A stretch of 64,000 nt of DNA from Phlyctochytrium arcticum (lineage: Eukaryota > Chytridiomycota > Chytridiomycetes > Chytridiales > Chytridiaceae). Positions 22,887 through 32,758 of the stretch are shown here, piece after piece; the first letter of the stretch is position 1, and each line of letters begins with the position of its first letter. Below the pieces are notes generated by a model. That model was not told where the DNA came from. It made no database searches and saw nothing but the letters and a program-made list of their open reading frames with translations. Made by a program: the position numbers and the translations under genes. The stretch lies in contig JAHLKI010000016.1 of assembly GCA_025602905.1 (NCBI GenBank), forward strand, positions 124,001-188,000. The letters run 5' to 3'.

Positions 22887-22986
22887 CGATCTCGTCGGCG
22901 CCAGTCCAGTCTCGTTTCATTGATGCCAGGCGGCGGGTGAGCCGGGTAGTCATACGGTGGACAAGGCTTGGGCTGATACGGACCAT
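22887..22986 (-). CDS. Accessory-family small gene, first exon (unit at 22.9 kb)
   Basis: Starts MVRISPSLVHRMTTRLTRRL and runs ~33 residues to a donor G/GTAATTAT at 22887. The first 24 residues have seven Arg/Lys and no acidic residue, resembling a mitochondrial presequence; targeting is inferred. A TATA box with a GGCTAGCG tail lies 121 bases upstream. The putative intron starts like those of the 20.7 and 23.8 kb units. Downstream exons were not resolved. Confidence 0.35.
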
Positions 22987-23106
22987 CTTTGTGAGGTGAC
23001 AGTGGGTTTGAATTGTGTGTGAGAGAGAGAAGTTGTGTATGGGTCTGGGCTAGTCGTGTCGCGGGCTAGATTTGTCGACGTTGGGCAGGGGAATATGTTT
23101 CGCTAG

Positions 23107-23115
23107 CCTTTTATA
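23107..23115 (-). promoter_or_regulatory. TATA box of the 22.9 kb unit
   Basis: TATAAAAGG followed by CTAGCGAAAC on the minus strand. The 24.0 kb unit has TATAAATGAGCTAGCAAAAC at the matching position, so the element is shared between units. Confidence 0.5.
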
Positions 23116-23758
23116 TCACAAAATTGGTGCAATGCTGCAATTCTTACACAGAAGGTTGTCACGAACGACATTGGGTTGGAACAACGCCGCGCGCGACACG
23201 ACTAACTGAGGGTCGTGAAATACCCATTAATTGGGACATGTATACAAAACGTCACTCCGCAACAATACGAAGACAAAAAATAGGATCAGTAGGTCCCCCA
23301 TTCACCATCGCCACGTCGTGCCTTGTCGTGCACACATCAAGTAGCAAAAATCTCATGAACTTGCGCAGTTGCGGCTATTGGAACAATTCTGACACTCAGC
23401 ATAGATATGACAGATTCTCAACTCTAGTTGTGCGGGGGTCTCAATCCTGAATAAAGTAATGAAACATAGTGTTATTTAGAACGGTAATGATGTCTTTTCC
23501 TTCAAACAATTGCATCATTTAGTCTTATGCGTGTTTGGTGTAATGTATACGATGACTTTAAGAACAAGATTGCCGAAAGTAGCACCAGTGAAGAGAAATG
23601 AAAACTGACATTATATTGCGAATACGAAAAAACAAAAACATTGACCCAAGATTCAACATAATTCGATGCGGGTCAAAGAAAAAACAAATTTTCCCTCTAC
23701 TAGCCGTAGCCATATCATCAGTTTGATCAAGAAACTTTTAAGCAAGTGTGATAATCAC

Positions 23759-23864
23759 CATTCTCGTGGGCGTTACTGCCGAAGCCTTCGGACTTAAGTT
23801 GACCCAGACTTCGCACCATGCGCGTTCTCAAGCGACGGATGAGACGAGCGCTAAGGTGAACCAT
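23759..23864 (-). CDS. Accessory-family small gene, first exon (unit at 23.8 kb)
   Basis: Starts MVHLSARLIRRLRTRMVRSL and runs ~35 residues to a donor G/GTGATTAT at 23759. The N-terminus is strongly basic, amphipathic and without acidic residues for the first 23 positions, as in mitochondrial presequences. The promoter and intron start match the 22.9 kb unit. The ~150 bases beyond (23590-23740) also align with 22720-22870. Later exons unknown. Confidence 0.35.
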
Positions 23865-24001
23865 GATTGTTGGTGTATTTGTGTGAGCGTTTGGTGTTAA
23901 TGTAGGGTGGGGAGGTGTCTGTTTTTACGGGTACTGTTGCTTGTACAGATGCGTGTTCAGCTGTCCGACGGTGATTAGGCGGAAGGTAGGTTTTGCTAGC
24001 T

Positions 24002-24009
24002 CATTTATA
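24002..24009 (-). promoter_or_regulatory. TATA box of the 23.8 kb unit
   Basis: TATAAATG on the minus strand about 140 bases upstream of the ATG at 23864, followed by AGCTAGCAAAAC as in the 22.9 kb unit. Confidence 0.5.
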
Positions 24010-24529
24010 TTGCTGAACCTGGAAAATGCTGTAATCCTTACGCAAAATGTTGACACGACGACATCAGTTGAGGCAATTGAGGGTCATCTGAGGACATTCA
24101 TTCATCGGACGCGTATACACATCGTCGCGCAGCAATACCGGGAAAGCGGAAAGGGGGATCTATGGGTCACCAACCATCTTGATAAATGCCGTAGAGTCAT
24201 CGATCAGTTATGGTCTCTCCTGCGCAAATGCACATAATCACAACAGCGTTCCCTTGATCCAGTCTAGTAAATTCGATGATGAGAAAGTGAACACTTGAAT
24301 GGACAAGAAAACTACTACAGAGGCATAATGCGTATCTTTGCTGTGCTGTAGCAGTCATCCCAGTTCGAAAGTATAACTCTTCGTGCGAAAAAACTAAATG
24401 AGAATTTGCGCAGATACGGCTATTGGAGGAACCACACGGCTATAATAGATCTTTAATCTTAGCGCTAATTAGGCGGGACCGTACGATGAATCAAGCGGAA
24501 GGTAATAAAACATAATGTCATTCTCTTTG

Positions 24530-25245
24530 TATGTCATTCTTCGCTCCAGGTGCACTGGTACCCCGTGATTTGCTTTATTGGTACTTACCTTGCTAATGCT
24601 TCCCTTGCTATGCTTTCCTTTGCCTTACTTTCAATATATACCTTTATGTTCCTAATTTGTCTTCTTGATAATTTGCTTGCTTTCTTAACTTTTTTTTGGC
24701 CTTACCTTCCGTCGAATTTTCCGTTCATCATGATTTGGCCCCCAATCATTTTTTACACTGTTCCCATATTCTGCATTGCAACTGTATTTTTCTTTATCTT
24801 ACTTGAGATGATCTAAGTTTCCTTCTCCACCCTTGCTAAAAGTTTGTTCTGCCTCTCTGCGTGTTTGTTTCTTCATTCATATACCGTCAGATAATCGCTC
24901 TCCTACTTTTCTCTTGTCTTACATTGACTCTTATCTGGGCTACTTTGAAGCCCATAACCAAGTTCCCTCCAAAACGATTCTTTATCTGCCAGTGTGTTTC
25001 GTTACTGGCCCTATCAATTTATCCTGTCCTATTGTTTCTTTCATCTTTTTCAGATGCAATGCACAGTTATGGTATCCTAATCAAAGGTCTGATAACTACA
25101 ACTCATTATCTTGCTGCCGCTGCTTCTATCGAACCGTAATCATAATTGTTTTTATCCTTATACTTATCTTTTTTAACTTTGTTCTTGCACACAACTACCG
25201 TATGTTGATTCCCCTGGCCTCAAACAACACGTTATGATTGAGTCT
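24530..25245. other. Pyrimidine-rich, G-poor block
   Basis: The plus strand is strikingly T/C-rich and G-poor, with CTTGC/CTTTCC-like motifs. It yields two hydrophobic plus-strand frames (24550-24816 and 24833-25237). These hydrophobic proteins follow automatically from T-rich codons, so they are not called as genes. The block differs in composition from both flanks and has no homologue in copy A. Confidence 0.5.
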
Positions 25246-25829
25246 GTTGGATTGCAGAAACTTTAGAAAGTAATCGCAAGGAAGAGACATCAAAACCGGT
25301 ATTTTATTCAGAAAAAATATCCTGTATGAGCCCAAATCGTATCGTTAGTCTGTAAAGAGACACAGTTCAGCCGAATCCAATAATTTAATGGCGCGATATA
25401 TAAAGGAGTGTGTATATTGCGCCTACTGAAAGTGATTTTCCTTCATTGGCGGAGAAGCTGATTTGAAGTCCAAGGAAAAACATAGGATAGAAATGTTTGC
25501 ATAGAGTCAAACTCGGCCCATTTACTTGTAGTTTGAAAACCGGTCCAAAATCGGTCCAAAGTTCCAAATTTTGGTTTTTGGATGCAGGAAAACTTCAAGT
25601 ATGCACCCAAAATCAATTTATCAAAGTCATTCAACGTATTGTGAAGAAGATGTATTTTGCAAATCAGTGAATATGTAGAGTACAAGAGTGTAGTGGAATC
25701 GGGTCCCTCTGACTTCCCGTCACAGCCTTGCGGCAAGTAAAGGTCCCCCAGACTTGGGACTGGGCATTGGTGCATTCCCCCGCCGAATAGTGTTGGTAAC
25801 TGAGGGCCCCCGCGTGCTGGAGGGATCCA

Positions 25830-25985
25830 GAAGATTGTTGAAGCCAAGAAAGTTGAAGCCAGAAGAGTTGTTGAGACCAAGGAAGTTGATGCCAGAGAGT
25901 AGTTGAGACCAGAGAAGTTGTTGAGACCAAGGAGGTTGAGACCGGGAAGAGTTGTTGAGTCCAAGGAGGTTGTTGAAGAGAGGAG
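25830..25985. repeat. Minisatellite, GTTGTTGAGACCA-type units (copy B)
   Basis: Counterpart of 17214-17385 with fewer and rearranged units, showing slippage since the duplication. Confidence 0.8.
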
Positions 25986-26241
25986 GGCTTGAGGATGTGG
26001 ATAGAATGTGAGAAGGAAATGATGAGTAATTTTCGTCGTAAAAGAAAGAGAACCTAGAGGGGGGGGGGGAAGAAAAGTCACTGTACAAGGGGGCTCAAGA
26101 ATGAAAGAATAAATATGATTTTTTTTGGGGGTTTTTGATACTTTTGAAACTTTTTTGGTGTAAAGGCCTCCCAGAGTGGTGACGCTTCACTTTTCTTTTG
26201 CGAGATTTGATAAACTTCTCTATGCTTGATGGTTCGTATGC

Positions 26242-27478
26242 TCAGCGAGCAGGTCGTCCTTGGGGCTTGCGGAATTTGCGCATCGGGAGAAGCTTAGAAC
26301 GTTGAATGGTCGAAGAACCGACGCTGGGCACCGTTGCCGATACCGCGGGCCGAGACTTCTTGGTTGCCACCGTGGATTGGGAGCGACCATCTTCTTCATC
26401 ATCATCAGAATCATCCTCGAATACACTGAGCTTCGATTTGGCCAAAGCCTCCGCCTTCCCCTTGACTTCCACTGTCCCGGCAGGCAGCGGCAAAGCTGGA
26501 CGGGCAAACACAAATGGAACCGCAGGCGGAACCACCGGACTTGCCACTCGGTGCTCAACCACTACCATAGGCGCCGGGGGGATCACAGCGTCCTGTCGTG
26601 AAAGAGATGATCCAGATCAGAAATGGTGTCATACAGGACCAAAACTCAAGAAGACATCTTACCTGCCACACACAAGGTGGGTTGCCGTCAACATCCATCA
26701 TATCAGCCGGGACGTCCACATCCATCGCGTCTACCTCAGGCGCATCTGGATCAGAGTCGGACATGCTTCCTCCGTCGGCCGACATCTGGGAATTATAATC
26801 GATGCCGACCATGGGATCCGCAATGTCTTCCTCCATCAGTTCAGCAGCACACGTCTCAATGTCAATGCCGGGATACATGTCATACATCACTGGAGGAAGT
26901 AAAACCGTTTGGACAAATCCAGGAAAGGGTGTGTTCACAACCGGGGGGGTGACCTCAACTGTTGGATAATGATGAATCATCGTCCTCGAGTCCTGGGTGC
27001 AGTTGCGTTCGATAGGCGCATGGATCAAAAAATCCGACGTGCTTCTCGTACCGTACAGAGTCGCATGCGTGAACAAGCTCCTCTGTTGGAGTTCCCAACT
27101 CGGCCGATATCGTGAAGGCGGGGTGAGTGACTCAGACGATGGTGGGAGTTCATGGGACGCAGGCACCGCACCCCAGTATCTTTCATTGTGGTAAACCACG
27201 CTGTCAGGAACTGGTGTGCGTCGATCGATGTCGCCTTCGGAGCCTTGGTAGAAGGATGCTTCCATCACTGCTGCTCGGTGTAGGAGGGCTTCACACACTG
27301 CCACCAGCCCTCCCACAAACAAGAACACAGATAGGATCATCATCACTAATTCGAAGCGGGTTACCGTTTCGAATAGCATATCTCGCAAATTGTACTTAAC
27401 AGATAAAATCACTCGCGCACAGGCCGTTGGTAAATGTCTCGTCAAAGTTCTCGGTAGTCGATTGTCCACTGGGCACAA
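26242..27478 (-). CDS. Unrecognised protein with one membrane segment and acidic C-terminal half (copy B, intact)
   Basis: The frame 27478-26664 continues through an intron (26663 donor, 26593 acceptor) into a last exon 26592-26242. The start is uncertain: ATG at 27478, or an internal Met just before the membrane segment. A hydrophobic stretch (VMMILSVFLFVGGLVAVCEA) lies near the N-terminus, then a Pro/Ser/Tyr-rich part. Next come Asp-rich segments (SDSDPDAPEVDAMDVDVPAD; FEDDSDDDEEDG) and a basic end (RKFRKPQGRPAR). No family is recognised. An upstream stretch starting MFIMTALMRETLFDADAFLT (27760) may be an earlier exon, but its frame differs between copies A and B. A single-pass membrane protein is the most that can be said. 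Confidence 0.5.
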
Positions 27479-28885
27479 TGCTTAGGAAGATGTCGGAGAT
27501 AAAGAGCACAAAGAGCCACGGCGGGGGGGCCGGGGGAGCCCTCCCTTATATCGAGAAATCCAGTTCTGGGTCCTGCCAGTGCCAGCTTCTGAGCATCCCG
27601 CCAGATTTCGTCTGGTCTGGCGAATTGGAAGGTCAAAGTCCAGCTGGATTCCGCGGGCACAGTCTTGGGAGTCCTGGCACAGTTGTGTAAGAACGGCTTG
27701 CGTAAGGAACGCGTCCGCGTCAAACAGGGTTTCGCGCATCAGGGCAGTCATGATGAACATGGGTATGCCGGGACTTCGGCAGTTTCAAGCATTCAGCACC
27801 GGTGAATCAAGTCAACTAAGGTATGTCTACTGTACAAGGACGACCATTGTGAAAGGAAGAAGTAGTGGGGGGGGGGGGGATGAAAACAGCTATACATCAT
27901 ATCATAGAGGGTCAAGTGTTGGTTATGGCCGTCAGTTTCTTTGTACTGTGATGGATCAATCCAACGGATGTTGGAGTCTGCAATGGCGACCATTCTTCTC
28001 AGGGTGTGCCGTCGTCCCTGGCGATTGAAACGTATCCAAGTTTGCGGAGTAAGATGAGAGTGAATGTTCTTGCTGGTGAAGGTTTTTTGGTGCTTGCTTG
28101 TTTGGCTTGCGAGAAAACCGGGTGCACCCAGCTTTTTGTTGACGGCTAATGGGTCTGTGATATGTGGCGATGGCATTGTATGAGATTAACGCAAGTTGTA
28201 AAATGTGAGCAGGTTGAGCAATGGGCGATGCAATAGTTCAAATAGACCATGGTCGTATGGTGAAACGATCGGCTGAGGAGCGTAGGGCATTGGTCAACAG
28301 TAAGTTGAAAGGGAAGGTTTTGCCGCCTGAAACGAGAATGTGGGTCGCTGGTATAGTCCGGTGCCGAGTATCCAATGAGCCATCAATGCCCGACCAGGCT
28401 GCTTCAAGAAAGTTGGACCAATGTGATTTTTTCCTGACTGTGGGGTGATAGAAACCGTTTCCTTGCTTCTTCCTGGTTCCCCAGAGATTTTCCGGAATCT
28501 GTCAAGATTTTGACAGATCGGACAAATCGCAAGGGGCATTTGGCTGACACACTCCAAGCCCGATACTGCGCCGCGTCAATTGTCAAAAGGATTTACCACT
28601 ACCAGTGCCTACGATACAAGAGCCTGGTTAGGCTCTTGTCGAACGGTGGGCACAATTGAAATGTACAGCAAGACCATGAATTTATTGTGAATGTGTAATT
28701 TGAACTGCATAAAAGAACAGGAAAATAGCGGTGGGGGAAGCCAGTATGTGTGTTACTCAGCACAATTGTATGTCACGCAGTGTAAAATGATGTTTTTGTT
28801 GGGGAGCTTCGTTCCCTGCTCCTATTCATCGCGGCACGAATGAGCGATCTTGGACTTGAAGCGCTGAGGTGTGGGATAATCTTAC

Positions 28886-28976
28886 CGTTGTAATCATCTT
28901 TTTGGGTTACAAACCAATGGCGTCCTGAACGTAGTTGCTGTAGGCGATTTGCGAGCAGCCGTCGAAAATAAACCAT
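28886..28976 (-). CDS. Accessory-family small gene, first exon (unit at 28.9 kb)
   Basis: Starts MVYFRRLLANRLQQLRSGRH and runs ~30 residues to a donor G/GTAAGATT at 28886. It is Arg-rich with no acidic residue in the first 26 positions. Copy A has the matching exon at 20403 (MPQFRWRLANRLQQLLSRED), more diverged and without this promoter. Whether this exon splices into the gene ending at 26242 is not resolved. Confidence 0.4.
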
Positions 28977-29094
28977 GGTTTAGCGATGAAATTGGTGGGT
29001 TGAAGTGCGGTAAATGTCTTTCTAGTGCAGCTTTCTGCGTGAAGCTTTTTTTGGTTCGGGTATGAAATCGCGAGGGGAATGGAATCCCCCCAGC

Positions 29095-29103
29095 CTTTTT
29101 ATA
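29095..29103 (-). promoter_or_regulatory. TATA box of the 28.9 kb unit
   Basis: TATAAAAAG followed by GCTGG on the minus strand, about 120 bases upstream of the ATG at 28976. Spacing is like that of the units at 21.5, 22.9 and 23.8 kb. Confidence 0.5.
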
Positions 29104-29437
29104 TCCTCGTCGCATAAATATCCGAGCATACTCTGCAAGAACATATTGATCCTGATACAGAAGGGGCACATCCGCAAAAAAGTAAAAGCCGTGCCATCAA
29201 TTATTCGAGGGTCATTTTTTGAGTTAAACTCGCATGAATGAGGAATATATGCACGCGATGCTAAAACTGGAGTATATCTGTGATTCTGTCGGAGAATTAT
29301 GTGACTTGATTTTGTCTGGTTCCGGACTTGGTGCGCATCTGGTCTTGGAATGTGGGAACTATGGCATGACGGACATGTCACGCGTAACGTCCTATGGTTT
29401 GTGCCGCTTGTTTATTCAGCAGGATGGAAATGTCTTG
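29104..29437. other. Intergenic region at the right edge of the accessory block
   Basis: No supported gene. A plus-strand frame of ~100 codons from 29234 runs antisense into the 3' end of the next gene and lacks motifs. Confidence 0.4.
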
Positions 29438-32396
29438 CTAATGGTCGTCTTTGTTACCGACCATCGCCCGGTACATATCCAACTCCCCCTTCCTTGCCGT
29501 TTGACGCCTTTTGCCCACTTGACGTACAGCTAATTTGATAGCCTGATCTTCTGGAACCATCTACGTAATTGCGCATCAACTATGTGAACCAATGTCACAA
29601 TATGAAGAGAGGTTCGCTTACCACAGCCGCGCGTTTTAAAGACTCTTCGCTCTCATCAAACTTTCCCACCTCCATCAATGCTAATCCCAGCCGAAATACT
29701 AGCTTTGCCTCGCCAGGACCCACATCGCCAGACCCTACCTCGTCCGCAAGCTCCAACCCTTTGCGACAAGCAGTCACGGCCTCCTGCGCATGGCCTAGTT
29801 TCAATTGCGCAGCAGCGAGGTTGGAGTAAAGCGTCATGGATAGACGAGCTACATCATCCTGGTTAAACGCTGCGTCGGACTCGGGGACCGACCAAGAGGC
29901 CTGTTTCAGCAGATCAACTGCATGCATGTAGGCATCGGCCGCAGCAGTATAGTCTTTCTGAGAGTAGAGAGCATTGGCTTGATCTTTTTGCGTGCGCGCT
30001 TGAGCGTATCGTATAGAAAGTGGAACCCTTGGCTGTATAAATCTTTTCGTCAGAAAATGCCCCATAATTGAAAGTTTTGCCATTTCCTTACACTTTCCGC
30101 GTCGACAAAGGTAATCTCAAATCTGAGGGTAGCTCCTCCAGGAATCACCCCTTGATACCCCTCATCGCCGTATGCTCGAATATCACTTAGTCTTTTTCCA
30201 TGACGCGTGAGACGCTATGTGTTACCTACCATACTCGGCTGCGCATATAATGCTAGCACACTCATCCCGCTTCATAGTCGCAGCCGCAATTTCCCAACCT
30301 TCCACAACAGTGCCTGTCATTTTTTCTGTGAGTACAACGTATTACGTTCAAGTCCATATCCCTCGCACCTTCACCCAATGTAAATTCAAGCGGAAAACCT
30401 CGCTCATAACTCGAATCAAAGCGTTCCCCGTCAGTGCCGTCCGAGTTATATATCCATCCGATGTAGTGTGCTAAAAAAAAGCTACTTAATTAAAATACGA
30501 CAGTCTCAACGAACAAATCATACCATGGATGAATGACCCAATTTCAATCAAGGACCCTTGACCTTCATTGACAACTTTTTTCTGGAGTTTGCTATCGGGT
30601 AATAAGGAAATGTAGCCATTCTCCATTGTTTGTTGTGCTTGCATAGCTTGTTTAGCCAAGGAAATGAGCTCATGGGTAGGAAGGCGTGGTGTTGCAGCTG
30701 GCCCCGTGGGTGAAATCGACGGATCTGCATCGGCAATGTGGTAATCGCCTTCAGCCGCTGCAGCAATATCGTGTTTTCTTTCGATTTTGTCAGTCTCATC
30801 GACCGCGGTCTTGCTGTCCGTAGCTCGTAAGGGCACCAAAGGTACCCATCCCTCGGGGGGATTCCCACCCATCTTCATGTAGTCATCCACATCTTTCCAA
30901 TCAAGATGACCCCCGACAAAGGGATACAGCTTGCATTCTTTCAAATGATGACTCCAATGGCCACATCGAGAACAAATGCCGAGACGCCGTCGCTCATGCC
31001 AGAGTTCGGGGTCAACCCCAAATCGAGATGTCCGACGAAAGAGACTATCTTCAACATGGCAGCCCGGGGGAATGTTTTCCGGGGCGTATTTTGAAATCCG
31101 CGGCTTTTTTTCTGGTTCGGTCATATTTTCAGTCGTAGGAGCAGGTGTCCCACCGTTGCTGACTGCGGCCAGAGCAGCTTCACGCGCCTTCTTGTTCCTC
31201 CTGCGACGGGCCGCCTTGGATTCGCCCACTTCGCTTGCATCTTCTCCGGGCTGATCAGCGCTTCCTGAATTGTCTGCGATGGCTCGGTTATGCGTGGCAA
31301 TGGCCTTTTGGGTTTGCTTCTGAAATTCCTTTTCATAACATGTTAAAAACAGATAAATCTGTGGTGCAAGAGTACAAATATTTACCTCGGGATCAATGTC
31401 TTTGAGGTCGACGCTCTGTCCAGGGATAATTTGACAAACTTCAACCGGCAAATGCGACCAGTTTTGTTCCTTTTTGATGGCAACAAGTGGTAGTTCGGGG
31501 TATATCAATTCGCAATCATAGCGCTCTTTGAAGTATTTTTCGACCGTAAGATTCGTATCGGCCTCTAGTACCATACTTCGCGGAGTATCGGGTATAAATT
31601 CGGTGATTCGGTATTTTCGTTTGAATTCAGGGCGGTGAATAGTTTCGACAACATAATTACGGAGTTGGGATGTAAGGTATTGGGAATCTTCGGGCGTAAG
31701 TTTGGATGACTTTAGTAAAATAGACAAGTCTCGGTTGGGGTATCGCTTGCTCATAAGTCGGGAAACTACATCCAGTAGAGGTTCTGTATTTGCTTTAATC
31801 AGTAAAGCTTGACAAAGAATAAACAAATGGATGCATCCATACCTGCCGGCAAGAACTGTCTTTCGCTAGCGGCCAGGGGGCCGGCTAGTTGTTCTGTAAT
31901 TACCGGGCCTCCATTGGAATCCTTGGTATTTGGCCGTGAGATCTTTTTTCGTCTAGAAACCACGACACCAGGTCAGTATAATTGCAGAAAAAGTTGTAAT
32001 TGCGGAAATTGCAAACACTCACGCCATAGGCAACCCAGAAACATCAAACGAAAATTGTCCCTGATCGAATTGCGCTACCTTGGCCGCCAACTCTGCTTCA
32101 TATAACTGATCTACATCAAGTGTGGTATTTGAGGCGGTTTCCGAATTTACTTGTGGAGAGTTCTTGATCTGTGCAGCGTCCGATATGCGATTCGCATCTT
32201 CTTGATCATCGACTCCCTCAATGTGCCTGGGTCGATGCTTATCCACAAGGTCGTCCCATCCGACAGCCTGCGTCCTGCCAAGAAGGCTGCTGAATCCGCC
32301 CAGAAAATCAAGTTCTGGCGTTGGCTCTCCCACATCACTGTCGATTTCCTCTATTGCAAGAGTTCCAGAGGCGGGACTATCGGGTGGTATTTCCAT
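29438..32396 (-). CDS. PAZ - zinc knuckle - FKBP - TPR fusion protein (FKBP6/Shutdown-like co-chaperone with an Argonaute PAZ domain)
   Basis: Eight or so exons, about 840 residues. Residues 1-125 are acidic (start 32396), followed by a basic linker. A large exon (about 31785-30510) carries an Argonaute-type PAZ domain (PLLDVVSRLM; FKRKYRITEF; TVEKYFKERYDCELIYPELP; LPVEVCQIIPGQ). The same exon continues with a Lys/Arg-rich part, a CCHC zinc knuckle (CSRCGHWSHHLKEC) and the start of an FKBP domain. Later exons complete the FKBP (HYIGWIYNSDG; ERFDSSYERG; VVEGWEI; AEYAYGDEGY; ATLRFEITF), keeping the ligand-site Tyr, Phe-Asp, Arg and Trp. Then come about three TPR motifs (29610-30020) and a short basic tail ending at 29438. 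MID and PIWI domains are absent. A 57-base intron inside the large exon (after 31386) has no stop if retained. FKBP-TPR proteins such as FKBP6/Shutdown work with HSP90 in small-RNA loading in animals; a similar role here is inferred. Confidence 0.82.
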
Positions 32397-32758
32397 ATTG
32401 CAGGTTCTAGTAATGCCGTAGTCACGATATCCGGGCTTTTGATAGTGGAAATCTCAGAATCTACAGGTTTTGAAACGGTTTTTGACTAGCACTTTGATCA
32501 CCCCTAGAATTTAGTTTTTGACGGGACCTGTCAAAATGTTCACACGACGCCCGTTGAGGTGGCTTGGCAGGTGACATCCAGCCCTAACTCCAGTATATCG
32601 CACATTGGCAAACAGACCTGGAACAGAAAGACACAACCCATATAGGCCCAACAAGAACTTTATCGCATGTCCATTCATTCTTAAATTTCTACATAAATTG
32701 CTTAAATTATTCAGGAAGCGGTGGTGTGATTCAGACTTCAATATCGAAATCCCTATAT

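Larger units (their letters stand above)
25595..28976. repeat. Segmental duplication, copy B
   Basis: Direct counterpart of 16977-20403, described there. Copy B keeps the longer open frame and, at its right edge, the first exon with its TATA promoter (29095-29103). A G-run of about 12 near 27868 is a likely unstable site. Confidence 0.9.

Noticed and set aside
24550..25237. Two hydrophobic plus-strand frames (88 and 134 codons) that look like membrane proteins
   Set aside because: The block is T-rich, and T-rich codons give Phe, Leu, Ile and Ser automatically; no motif or splice pattern supports them.
28560..28620. A Walker-A-like GTGSGKS reading near 28.6 kb on the minus strand
   Set aside because: It is not conserved in copy A, the surrounding frame is short, and no Walker B partner was found.
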